Of a stretch of 64,000 bases of DNA, positions 23,229 through 33,307 are shown piece after piece. The translations under genes were made by a program, and so were the position numbers. How positions within the stretch are numbered: position 1 is the first letter of the stretch; every line of letters starts with the position of its first letter. The notes beneath the pieces are model-generated. The model saw only the letters and a program-made list of their open reading frames with translations, did not search any database and had not been told where the DNA came from. The stretch lies in NCBI GenBank assembly GCA_029959195.1, contig CP114117.1, positions 1,860,001 through 1,924,000 on the forward strand, written 5' to 3'. The DNA is from Dictyophora rubrovolvata (lineage: Eukaryota > Basidiomycota > Agaricomycetes > Phallales > Phallaceae).

Positions 23229-25540
23229 CTATATCGACGGAATAGTGATCTCCCCGGCAAGTTTGAAGTTAAGAGCAGCTTCTTGAATGACAGTTTGTAT
23301 TTGCGGCGAGATCCTGTTCGTTTGAAAAAAGAAAAAGAAAATCAGTCTCAACACCACACGAGTCGATAACGAAGGGGGGGGGAAACACATACGCTTGATA
23401 ACCATCATCGGGAGAAACACCCTGAGTAGCCGGTAAATCGGGACTGAACGTTCCAGAAACAGCATTCCCGAGAGCCTGTGTAGGTGTCGCGGGTTGCAGA
23501 TTATCTTGACCCCATTGCTGAAACGTGATACCGCTAAGTCCTTGTTGGATGGCTGCTGCCGACCAGGCCTGATAAATCGCTGCTTGGACGGATGCGTTCA
23601 CAGGTGCCTGGCCTTGTATAATCCCTACCTGGGGACCGTTAAGTGTCGTTGGAATGGCACTCGAATTAGGAAAGGTGAGAAAGGTATTGTTGGATGGTAT
23701 GAAAAAGGGTGCACTGCTTTGGTCTACTAGACCGATACTAGTCATTATAACCGGTTTTTTTACCCTACAAGAATCAAATTAAAAGTTGACCTGGCATAGA
23801 AAGGATAAAATAAAGAACATACATTTGACCAATGGACGCCTGTATTTCGATCCATTCTAAGCCGGCATTAATTGTATTTTCGAAAGCTGAGAGATTGGGG
23901 TCGGGGACCTCGTAGGCATTCTGATCAGTTAAAAGTTGGCTAATGAAAAAAAAAATTAAAACCCAGGGCCCAAGAGTATATAAATAATACTTACGACGTG
24001 ACGATATCAATGCTGGGCAAAAGGAAATTACGTGAGTTCTGGAACTAATAGCGCATCGGCCTGTTCTTTGTTATAAGGTATACTTACTTCTTAATGGCGC
24101 TAATATCCAGTGAATCTACACCAAAAGAACCGTCCATAGCAGACCCAACAGTCATGCCTTGTCGTTTGATATGATGGGGGGTCGATGTTGCCAAGGGATC
24201 AGCAGCAGCCTCACGTCCGAAGAGATTACGAGGACTCCATTTCGAAAATGTACCGCGCGAACGTTTTTCAGCTGCGTTATCCCGTTGCTGCTTAGCAGCT
24301 TCCGCGGTTCGCTTCCACCTAGCCTGCCGCTCTGCAATAATTGATTTTTCTGTGAGCGAACGCCTCCGTGCACCCGGACCTGGTGAAGGGACTGGAGTCG
24401 GAGTCTGGGTGAAAAAACTCTTCGGGCATTGACTCGGAATTTGACAAAGGAAACCTGGCGATCTATAATATGTTGATGATTATGTGAATGGATGGCATGA
24501 TTAGTTTAAAGAAAGGAACATACCCTGACGCGATAATATGGTTAGGATCTAGATTTCGAACCTGCTGGCTGACAATGCTATGCCACTCGGTAATCGTCTG
24601 ACGGAATAAAAGGGTTACACAAAAAGTAAGCGAAGGTGGAGGGAGGTATACTTACCGTCGTATCACACAGTATTGTGTCATTAGGGTCCTGAAGTATACC
24701 GTTACATCTAGGATCATTCACCAGCTCCCAACTGAAAACATTTGGTTCCGAAGCGAATTGGGTGATTACGTTTCCCAGACTATTCATAAAAGTATTAATA
24801 ACAGTCTGATTTGCATAGAAGTGTGGGTGGGTCGTGAGGTTGTGGAATTGAACCCAAGCATCCGCACCGCCGAAATTGTTCGGGTACGAGTTTCTTGGGT
24901 TGTTCACCTGGGTTCCGTTTTCAAGGGTGACTGTGATGTTGCTGATATTGGAGGCGCTCCAATTATTCGTTAGTACGAAATGGACCAGGAGATCATTTTT
25001 CTTTGCGGCGTTCACAACTGCCCGAAGTCTTCCAGCGCCATTGGTATCGTTGTTGAATACTATAGTACCGTTCGGCGCTAACAACTGCAGAATCGGAACG
25101 TTGGTCTAAGATGGATGTTCAATATAACATTGGTACAGAGATTTACGCACATTAATCCAAGGTCCATTCGGTGGAATTTCGGAAACATCATTGAAGGCCC
25201 ACGTACGAACCACAGTGAAATTTTTAGAGGCTATGTCTTTCATTGTGGCGTTGATGTTGGCGTCAGACATGCCTTGTAGCCAAGGCGCATTGACCGCAGC
25301 GTATTTGAAAGGCCTTTGTCAAATACGTTGAGAAGATTCATGGAGACAGGTGCTTTTTTTCACTCACTTGCCACCCCGCATAAACTGCGAACCTACGACT
25401 GAGACGAACGGGGCGGGAGCCGATGCGGCATTCGAACGAGGTTCAACGTCGTTATTTGAAACTGTACGAGTTGGAAGCCACTTCGTAGCTGCCACCGGAT
25501 TGAAGAGAGCGGCGAGGGCAGTCAAAGCAGCGAACCTCAT
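23229..25540 (-). CDS. Secreted GH5_7 mannanase-fold protein lacking catalytic residues (pseudoenzyme)
   Basis: About nine exons with clean GT..AG introns. The start at 25540 gives a signal peptide (MRFAALTALAALFNPVAA). Family landmarks of fungal endo-beta-1,4-mannanases are clear: VSVVGSQFMRGGK, VVRTWAFNDVSE, LVHFVLTNNWS, VFSWELVNDPRCNG and ITFQQWGQDN. However, the acid/base Glu of the NEP motif is Asp (NDP). The FHLYP segment, with catalytic-site His and Tyr, reads TSQLLTD. The nucleophile segment EEYG/EEFG reads MTSIG (Glu to Ser), and the WQWGD Trp is Gln. About 110 extra residues with several Lys-Arg sites sit before the NIDIVTS strand. Many Asn-X-Ser/Thr sites suggest heavy glycosylation. 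The frame is open throughout, so I read it as a functional non-catalytic carbohydrate-binding or cell-wall protein. That last step is inference. Confidence 0.85.
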
Positions 25541-25899
25541 GGCTTAGACTCTGAGTGAAAGACGCACGCTTGGGTGGAAAGTGTTAGCCTGTGCTAGCCC
25601 TAGGTAGTCCGAGCCTAAAAGGGACCGAGTTTACGGCGACCAAACAACATGGATATTTATAACTGATAAAGAAATAATTCAAACTAGATTTTGATGATGA
25701 AGAGCCGAGGAAAGATCATGGCTCAGTTACGGGCAGGAAGGGGTGAATAACATGACATAATCAACCTTGCCGTATCAAGGCACAATACAATGGGTCCCCC
25801 ACGCTATACTATGGCGTTGGGGTACATAGTTGGTACATAGATTGAAACCAAGTTTTAAAATTTTGAGAAAATAATCTTTTTTAATGTAATGAACTCAGT
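25541..25899. other. Spacer between GH5-like and TPR-like minus-strand genes
   Basis: About 360 bp, the presumed promoter of the GH5-like gene. TATTTATAAC at about 25650, some 110 bp upstream of its ATG, could act as a TATA element. Otherwise nothing was recognised. Confidence 0.4.
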
Positions 25900-27612
25900 T
25901 CAATTAGAATTTGAAGAATCTGTCGCATCTTTACACCGCTGCAAAAGAGAATCCCAAGCCTGCGCCGATAACGCCCCTGTTCCGGGTTCACCAGCCCACT
26001 GCAATGCTTGCTCAAAACATTCCGAAGCCCTTTTAGGGTCAGACTTCATGCGGTGGTATAAAATGCCTGACAGATCCCACGCCTCCGTCGCAGTTAACCT
26101 TGCGTCCCGCAGAAGGGCCTGTGCGTCTTTCTTCGTCCATGTTGACTTCTTCTTGCTGGTGAGGTTTTCCGGAGCGCTTTCTATCAATGAATTCGCCACC
26201 TTCTCTGACAGGGAAGCAGCTTTATGTAATTCCGTGAGAATCTTCGTCCCAATTTCTGCACCTGGGGAGGTCCCATCTGGCAGCAGCGCAAAGTTCACCT
26301 CGCCATGATGAACGTGTAACAGAGACAATCGATGCAATAAAAATAATCTGTGCAGTTTCTCGGCCCACGTCCCGCTCGGGGCGGAGGGGCCCATCAGATC
26401 GATTAGTGATATCGCCTTTTCCTGAATACACTTGGCTTCAGATAGCCGATTTTGCCGAGTATAATGGGAGGATAACGCGAGAATTACCGTTATGAGGACC
26501 CGTTGTCCCATGGGAGAATGTGGTGGTAAATCTGGTATTGTTATGTAGTCAGAAGAATTTGTGAAGTCATCCTTCTGCAGTTGTCCACTTTTCCCAAAAC
26601 GTTTGGAGCTAGTAGCAACGGCACTACTAGTGGAAGTCGAGATTTTGTCTTCTAGTCCCGTTTGGGCTGTTACCCCATTGATAACCGGTCCTAGCACGTT
26701 TGATTTACTTGAGGTTGAGACTTTTGTGTTCGTTGCTACTGCTTTGTTTCGAAGCGCTTCATCGGCTTGTTCAATGAGATTGAGGCTTTGTCTCCACCAG
26801 GCAAAAGCTAGTTTCCCATCCCCAATGCGCTCGTAAATGTTGCCTAATTTAACTGCATAACGCGCTCGCGGTATGCGAGCGTCATTACTATGAGCGGTGT
26901 AAATCAACGAATAGCTCTCTCCGGCTTTTACTAGTGCTGCTCGGGTGCCTATGCGCTCTAACACTGATGCATAACGTTCCAATAATTCCAACGTTACGCG
27001 GTCCAAGCGTAAGGATCCATTCGTATCCTTGTTTCTTCTTGCCAAGGCGCTTTCCAAGTAGACTCGCGCGGATTGAACATCAGAATTGATTAGCCCATAC
27101 GTATCTCCGGTTCCATTGCCTTTAGATTGCACAGCAAAATTCGCGAATGGAGAATGATAGTTGAGTGCGAACCATGCTGCCCGAACAGCATGGCGACCAT
27201 ATAACCCTAAAGATGCACTTGTACCACCCTTTTCACCTCCGGACCATCGTTCGGGTTCCCAACCCCAGGCCTCTGCGTCCTCGTCCTGGTCAAAATGCAT
27301 TTGTTGCTCGATCCATAAATGGGCTCCTTCATACACCGTAAGAGTAGCGATACCTGCAACTACTGTACCATATCCTACCCAAGCCAAAATTTTCCCCAAA
27401 TTTCGAAATGCCCAAAAAGCATTGCTACCGAATTGCTCTTCAGCGCTCCCGGAATAATATGACCCAGAGTATTCTGGTGCCGGGTCCGGTGTGGCAGGTG
27501 GACGTGATCTCACGTCAGAAAGCCTCCTCTCTAAACATATTATTGGCGTGTTTCTGACTCGTCGCAAATGTGGACGTAATAAGCTAGAGGAGATACATCG
27601 AAACAAGGTCAT
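25900..27612 (-). CDS. Mitochondrial membrane protein with TPR-like helical repeats
   Basis: A single exon of 570 codons. The N-terminus (MTLFRCISSSLLRPHLRRVR) is Arg/Ser-rich and lacks acidic residues, which is typical of a mitochondrial presequence. One membrane segment follows at about residues 75-95 (LAWVGYGTVVAGIATLTVYE). The rest is helical with TPR-like pairs, for example ARYAVKLGNIYERIGDGKLA then FAWWRQSLNLIEQADEAL, and ASECFEQALQWAG near the end. This layout resembles Mgr3, the TPR adaptor of the i-AAA protease in yeast. The similarity I can see is architectural only, so I leave the symbol blank. The alternative is another fungal inner-membrane TPR protein. Confidence 0.7.
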   Translation of the reverse strand: MTLFRCISSSLLRPHLRRVRNTPIICLERRLSDVRSRPPATPDPAPEYSGSYYSGSAEEQFGSNAFWAFRNLGKILAWVGYGTVVAGIATLTVYEGAHLWIEQQMHFDQDEDAEAWGWEPERWSGGEKGGTSASLGLYGRHAVRAAWFALNYHSPFANFAVQSKGNGTGDTYGLINSDVQSARVYLESALARRNKDTNGSLRLDRVTLELLERYASVLERIGTRAALVKAGESYSLIYTAHSNDARIPRARYAVKLGNIYERIGDGKLAFAWWRQSLNLIEQADEALRNKAVATNTKVSTSSKSNVLGPVINGVTAQTGLEDKISTSTSSAVATSSKRFGKSGQLQKDDFTNSSDYITIPDLPPHSPMGQRVLITVILALSSHYTRQNRLSEAKCIQEKAISLIDLMGPSAPSGTWAEKLHRLFLLHRLSLLHVHHGEVNFALLPDGTSPGAEIGTKILTELHKAASLSEKVANSLIESAPENLTSKKKSTWTKKDAQALLRDARLTATEAWDLSGILYHRMKSDPKRASECFEQALQWAGEPGTGALSAQAWDSLLQRCKDATDSSNSN

Positions 27613-28041
27613 AAGAGTAAGTTTACTTCCGGTGATTTTCTGATTATGTAACTATTGAAGGGACTCGAAGCGCACTTCATTCACGGACAGTATCGCACCA
27701 GATCACACCGCCTTTCGTGTGTGTTTTAATGGGTTCTTGATCCCTCTTTTAAATCATGGCAGCATGCTATATTGACACTTAGCACGTTGGCGTCGCATTT
27801 GGCTCACTGGTTATTTAGCGTATTGGCTCACCAGTCCGGTGAGCGCATCAGATGCTGCCTAATTCAGCGATAGACTTCAACCGTCGACTGGGCCAAGTTT
27901 GCCCCCTCGCCATCATCCATCATCCATTTCGCTGCGATTTCAGCACTCTTATATCTCTTCCTTTCACCTTTCAATACTTCACTGCCACGCTGATTCGATT
28001 ATTTATTGTATGCCCTACTGTATGAGCCTTTATGAAACTAT
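27613..28041. other. Spacer, nothing recognised
   Basis: About 430 bp between two minus-strand genes, holding the presumed promoter of the TPR-like gene and the 3' end of the TACO1-like gene. It contains a short tandem-like phrase (CATCATCCATCATCC, about 27910). Confidence 0.4.
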
Positions 28042-29240
28042 TTATGTGCGCCGTGGGGATACATTGATATTATGGGTGTCTGGATAGTTCTCTAATTCCG
28101 CAACGAAATCGTCCAGAGCCTTTATCGTATCCTCATCCAAATCAATATCATTTTCGAGGGGTACGTGTACTATTTCTGAGTGTAATACATCATATCCCTC
28201 GGTCTTAAGCTTTTTCATTAACTCCCCTCCTTCTTCGCGGGAAGTTATGATCTGCGTAGAATCAAGTTTTAGTGGGATTCAGTGCCAATAAACGCCGATG
28301 CTCACTTCGATATCGCGATTTGATTGTTCGTCCGGTTGATTGTCTCCCTCTCGAATATCATGAGCACCATTGTCTACAGCGTAATTCCAAAGCGTCTCGT
28401 AGGATTTGTCGGGACCTAGGGAAAGGCGGATATTCATTTTTCGGTCAAACATGAATGCCACCGATGCCATTTGTGCTCTAAGTCGATTACCTGTCAGTCG
28501 ATGCGTATTTTTTTAAATATAATTTGAGTGTCACCTACTCGTGTTTTTTACACATCGACTTCAGATCGCGTATAGTTCTTACATTATTGTCAGATAGACA
28601 TTCGCTGAAGGATACATTAGCGTCGAAATCGAAATGTGGCAAGATGGAAATTGTCACTGAACACTAATAGCCCTATTTTCCCCGCGAATAGGACCTCATA
28701 TTCGTATAAGTTTGATCCGCTTGCCTGATTTCTCTGAACCTGTATAGTACAGTAAGCTGGCCATGCAGCTTTGCTAAAGAGCGTGTGCACTCGACTTGTT
28801 CAAGAGCACTCTGAATATTAGATTTGGGGATTCCATTCTGCTTTGCTCGTAATATAGCAGTAGCCAAAGCAGTATTGATTGCGGGATCCGAAGAACTGCT
28901 GCCTATTGAAGGTTAGCTACAATTTTTATTTTTTTTATTTCAGTTGCATCACTAACCTTTTATAGCAAGAATAATTTCCTATAAGCGTAAATTTAGCACG
29001 ATATATGAAAAGGTAGTATGTGTACAAACTCTACGAGCTCTTGCATACGTTTGGGACTTGAGTTTGTCATTAATACCTTTCCCTTCTTTAATTTTGGACC
29101 ACTGTAGGGAAGCATCAAAATTTACATGTATCTCTGGAAAGTAGTTTCCTGACCTTGTTGTGGCCAGATAACGCTAATGAGGAACTGGATAACGACCGGT
29201 TTAATCCCTTTAGACGTAAATACAAGAAATTTGGTCTCAT
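28042..29240 (-). CDS. TACO1/YebC-family mitochondrial translation factor
   Basis: YebC-family proteins ease translation of difficult sequences such as proline runs. Mitochondrial members (TACO1, yeast Dpc29) act on mitoribosomes. The start at 29240 (MRPNFLYLRLKGLNRSLSSS) gives an Arg/Ser-rich presequence. An in-frame ATG at 29303 is the alternative. The first splice joins ALSGHNK to WSKIKEGKGINDKLKSQTYA, the diagnostic GHxKWxxIK motif. Further exons give EIILAIK, INTALATAILRAKQNGIPKS (matching the NPRLRLAIEKAKAANMPKDN type motif), NVRTIRDLKSMCKKHE, ASVAFMFDRK and a C-terminal GGELMKKLKTEGYDV then IKALDDFVAELENYPDTHNI. About six short introns. The gene shares a compact promoter of about 175 bp with the divergent hydrolase gene. 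Confidence 0.88.
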
Positions 29241-29414
29241 CGGTATGTGCGCTGAAGACGCATCATGCATCACGCGTGACGTGTAGTCCCGACCAAACGG
29301 CATTTGGCCATCATGATGTCCATCAGCAACGAATTAACCGCGTTCGAAAAGGAAGTTATTCAAGGCAATATCATTCGTCCTAATAGGTAGTTCCCAATCC
29401 CAGCTGCATCAATT

Positions 29415-31303
29415 ATGTGTTGGAATAGATCCACCTTACCCTCTATTCAGGTCCATACCAGTTCAACTCCATCTTCAGTGCGCATAGTCGGCCTCGACAA
29501 GAAAGAGCCTCCGACTACGTTATCTCTTAAAGAATTCGTGGACACCAGGTGTCCCAGTCTATCGAAGGGTGAGTTTAACCCTGCGTGGTGGCTTAACAAT
29601 GGGCACCTTCAAACTCTGTAGGTACCCATCATGATTGAAAGCTTGATATCTCAATTTTCCTTCCCTGTTTCGAAGGTACTCTGCAATTGGAAACTTTGAT
29701 CATGTCGACAAGATAACGTATGAAAGGTGCCGTAGATCATTTTGTGGCGTGTTGATCATAGTCATAATAAGATAAACTCAGACGATTCTTACGGCTTTCC
29801 GATGGCGGGACATTGTAAGAATCTTCTTCAAGCGGTAGATGAAAGTCGAGCTTACCTTGTTTTTTTCAAAGGGGGTTAGATTTCACGGGGCCCGATACTC
29901 AGAATCAAATTCCTGAGGACACGACCATCGTTTTGACATTACATGGCGAGTTCTTCGATCTGACTGAGATGGTGTTTGCCTCAAACATTTTTTTAGGAAT
30001 TACTGGGGGTAATTGATATTTATCTACCTCTTACGTCATTAAATCCCTTTTAAATGTATTGTGCGTAAGGTTCGAATGAGGCTTATGTACGCTCCGTTTT
30101 GCGACACATATGTGCTCCAAAATACGAAGGAGGTTTAGGGTATCGTGGGGTCGTGATGAATTTTCGTGGCTGTAAATTCTTTTCCGACTTCTACTGGCGT
30201 CCCTTCATTGATAATTCCCTTTTTCCAGGCGCAGGTGTTCCTTTGACGAGCGTTCAATTCTATTCAGCAGGTTATACCGACGATCTCAGAATTACTATAT
30301 TGTATCTTCAAATAAAGTACCCTAAAGCGAAATTATTGGGAATTGGGTTCTCATTAGGCGCGAGCGTACTGACTCGATATCTTGGAGAAGAGGGATCCGA
30401 CAGTCGCTTACTTTCAGGATGTGCTCTAGCTTGTGTATGCCCGTCTACTTTCTAGTGCAACAGGATTGATATAATTAAATTGGTTTAACAGCCTTGGGAT
30501 CTCGTGCAATTCTCGAATCAGTAGGCAATATTTCAATTCGTTATCTCTGTGATAATTAAAACGTTTTTTCTAGCATCGAGGTAGTTTCTTCAACGATTGG
30601 TTCTTCTGGTTATCAATATCCAATTAATTTTCCTTCAAATCATTAGAGCGGTTGGTTCACGAGGAATCTTTACTCGAAAGCGCTTGCCAAAAGTCTCCAA
30701 ACAAAGGTCAAAGAGAATATAGCTCTCTTACGCAAAAGATGTCCAGAATACGTCCAACCACACTTAGATGTGGTAGTAAAAGCGAGGAATCCTCAGGTAG
30801 TATTCATGGATGAACACTTAACTCGATTCTTGGGTGGTTCTTCACCACCTTTTCCGCTTGCATCCGCACAGCACTATTATCGGTGGGCATCGTGTTATAA
30901 CTACGTTTCGAATATTCGTGTACCGTTGTTGGCTGTGAATGCACTGGACGATCCTATGTCTCCAGTGTTACCTGTTCCTATCCCGGAGCAGGCCGGCTAT
31001 GCGATTCTCGCAATAACAACTCGAGGCGGTGGGCATTTAGGATGGTTTGAGGGAGGAAGAGGTGGAGGGTGGTGGAAAGTGGAAAGATGGGTCAATGATC
31101 CCATTATAGAATGGATTAGAGCCACTGCAGAGGAATTGGTTCCACATACTTCACAAGCTCATTCCGAGGTCACAACAACGAGTCAAAATGGATTCACTTG
31201 TTTGGACTCCAATCCAAAGATTGCTTTCAAAGAGATAGCAACGGAAATGGTGATGGCAACAAACAATATGTTAGAAAACTTTGGAACCCTCTTGTCTATT
31301 TAG
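29415..31303 (+). CDS. ABHD1/3-family alpha/beta hydrolase (Eht1/Eeb1/YMR210W type)
   Basis: Serine hydrolase related to yeast medium-chain ester synthases/esterases and to a monoacylglycerol lipase. The exact substrate cannot be read from sequence. The family N-terminal block FNPAWWLNNGHLQTL is followed by TLHGITGGSNEAYVRSVL (oxyanion region, assembled across introns), then GYRGVVMNFRGC. The nucleophile elbow is LGIGFSLGASVLTRYL. The Asp lies in LLAVNALDDPMSP and the His in TRGGGHLGWFEG, so the triad is complete. At least seven exons. The intron after TLTLHG, at 29946-29996, appears to start with GC instead of GT (see findings). The start ATG at 29415 (MCWNRSTLPSIQVH) is the most upstream in-frame choice I can support. 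Confidence 0.87.
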
Positions 31304-31511
31304 ATCCTTTGTCTCAATCTCAATCTTCTATGGGCTTTAATTACGGCCTAATTACGTCAGCATCAACCACTTTCCACGATCCTCTATTAATTCGCTGTTT
31401 ACGAATCTACGACACGACCCATCTATTGCATTTTAAGCCTGATTGTTACTGTCAACATACTCTTTTTTTTTTACCAAGCGCGGTGCGCTATCATTTTAGA
31501 AGTAATCATCA

Positions 31512-32780
31512 ATGTCGATAACTCGGGCAGTCCCTCTAACATGTTCGGGCCACACACGTCCAGTGGTTAGCCTCGAAGTCTTAAAAAGTCTCGTGGTTTA
31601 CAAATTAAAAGTCGTGTTGTTTTTAGGTTCACCTATCCTTTTCCAGATTGCAAAGTGACGGTACTTATCTACTCGTGTCAAGTTGCAAGGATGGTAATCC
31701 TATGTTAAGGGAGTGGACTGGGGACTGGATAGGAACGTTCATCGGGCATAAAGGAGCCGTTTGGTGCACAAAACTCTCTATTGACTCCTCAAAGGCTGCC
31801 ACTGGAAGCGCGGATTTTACAGCGTACGGTCAGGCTTTTTATGTGGCTTGATCTAGGACCTCACAGTATGCTTGTATTTCAGTAAAATCTGGGATACTTT
31901 CTCCGGTGCCGTGCTTCAATCATATCCTCATAATCATATAGTCCGAAGCGTGGCCTTTTCACCTTCTGCCTACCACCTCCTGACTGGTGGCCAGGAAAAG
32001 AAAGTGCGGATCTTTGACCTGCACAAGCCGGACGCCGAGCCAATTTTCTTAGGAGCTGCTGACACGGCCCATGATGGGACAATTAAAAGCGTAGTGTGGA
32101 TCGATGAATGGAACACCGTCACGGCAGCCGAAGATGGAAGCGTTAAGTACGTGTCTAGTCTCGGCTCTGTTTCGCCACCCATTCTCATTATTAATTTGAA
32201 TGCAGATGGTGGGATGTCAGAACCAAGTCTCCGACGTCGACATTGTCATTTTCGGCACCCATAACTTCAATGGAGTTGTCAATCCAGACGGCTACATTAG
32301 TTTTGACAGCCGGTCAGACAGTAGCATTTTTGCCATCTTTGCCGTCTTCCAAACCCTCTCACAATGTTACCCTCTCTTATTCACCTTCATCAGCCTCGTT
32401 ACATCCAACTCTCGCTGATCGATTTGTTGCCGGTAGCACCGGCGATCAATGGGTCCGTGTTCACGGATTAGACGGGCAAGAACATGAAGTCCTTAAAGGT
32501 CATCACGGGCCTGTTCACTGCGTCGAATATAGTCCAGATGGAGAAATGTATGCTAGTGGAAGCGGTAAGCCGAATCTTTATAACCTCCGGCTGGATTGAT
32601 TTTTTTTTTTCGTTTTTCGTTTTTCGTTTTTTTTTCCATATCAGAGGACGGTTAGTTTTTTGTATTCAATTTGCATGCGTGGAGGTTGCGGACTAACATG
32701 ACTTTTAAGGTACTATCCGTTTATGGCAAACTACCCCAGGAAAGTCGTATGGCCTATGGCAAGGCGCCGGCGGAATGTGA
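31512..32780 (+). CDS. STRAP-like seven-bladed WD40 protein
   Basis: In animals STRAP/unrip belongs to the SMN complex for snRNP assembly and also scaffolds TGF-beta receptor signalling. The fungal protein is more likely an RNA or actin-module scaffold. Exon 1 (MSITRAVPLTCSGHTRPV) splices to VHLSFSRLQSDGTYLLVSSC. Blade landmarks follow human STRAP closely: KDGNPMLREWTGDWIGTFIG, HKGAVW, DFTAKIWDTFSGAVL (across an intron), HLLTGGQEKKVRIFDLHKPD, DGTIKSVVW, HGPVHCVEYSPDGEMYASGS and EDGTIRLWQTTPGKSYGLWQ. It ends at GAGGM, so it lacks the acidic tail of the human protein. About six exons. Confidence 0.92.
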
Positions 32781-33307
32781 GGACAAAGGATTCCAAGTAT
32801 ATTATCTCCCTAATGAGCGGAAGGTGGCGGCATTAATGAAGTATCAATTTATATGTGATGTTGTGCTGCATATTCAAATCGGATGTAGTCATATATGTAC
32901 TTGATGTAGACCCATTCGCTACTATGTGACCATACTAGAACCAGAGTGATGCGTTTCACACGGGAATGACCTCGCCTTCACCGCTAAACCTTATTAATGT
33001 CAACTAATAGAAATACAGTAGTCAAGATAATACATAAAGGACAGAGGGGATTAAAATCCATTATGCTGGTTTTTTTCGATGTACAATATGATATCGAAGC
33101 GAATGAGATATGAGACGTAAGATCGGCTGTACATCCGTTACACAGCGTGCTATCGACATCCATCCTGGTTCGACCCCCCAATTAAAATCTCGTCTTTGGC
33201 AGAAGAGAGGGTGCCAGAGCAAGGAGGTGGCACTCAAAACAGACGGATCAGGAATATCCTGGGTAGCTTCAATGTAGAAGGAAAAAACACGACTCGATGG
33301 TGTCAAT
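32781..33307. other. Convergent intergenic region
   Basis: About 530 bp between the STRAP-like gene (plus) and the EST1/SMG6-like gene (minus). Short frames on the minus strand lack family features. Nothing else was recognised. Confidence 0.4.
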
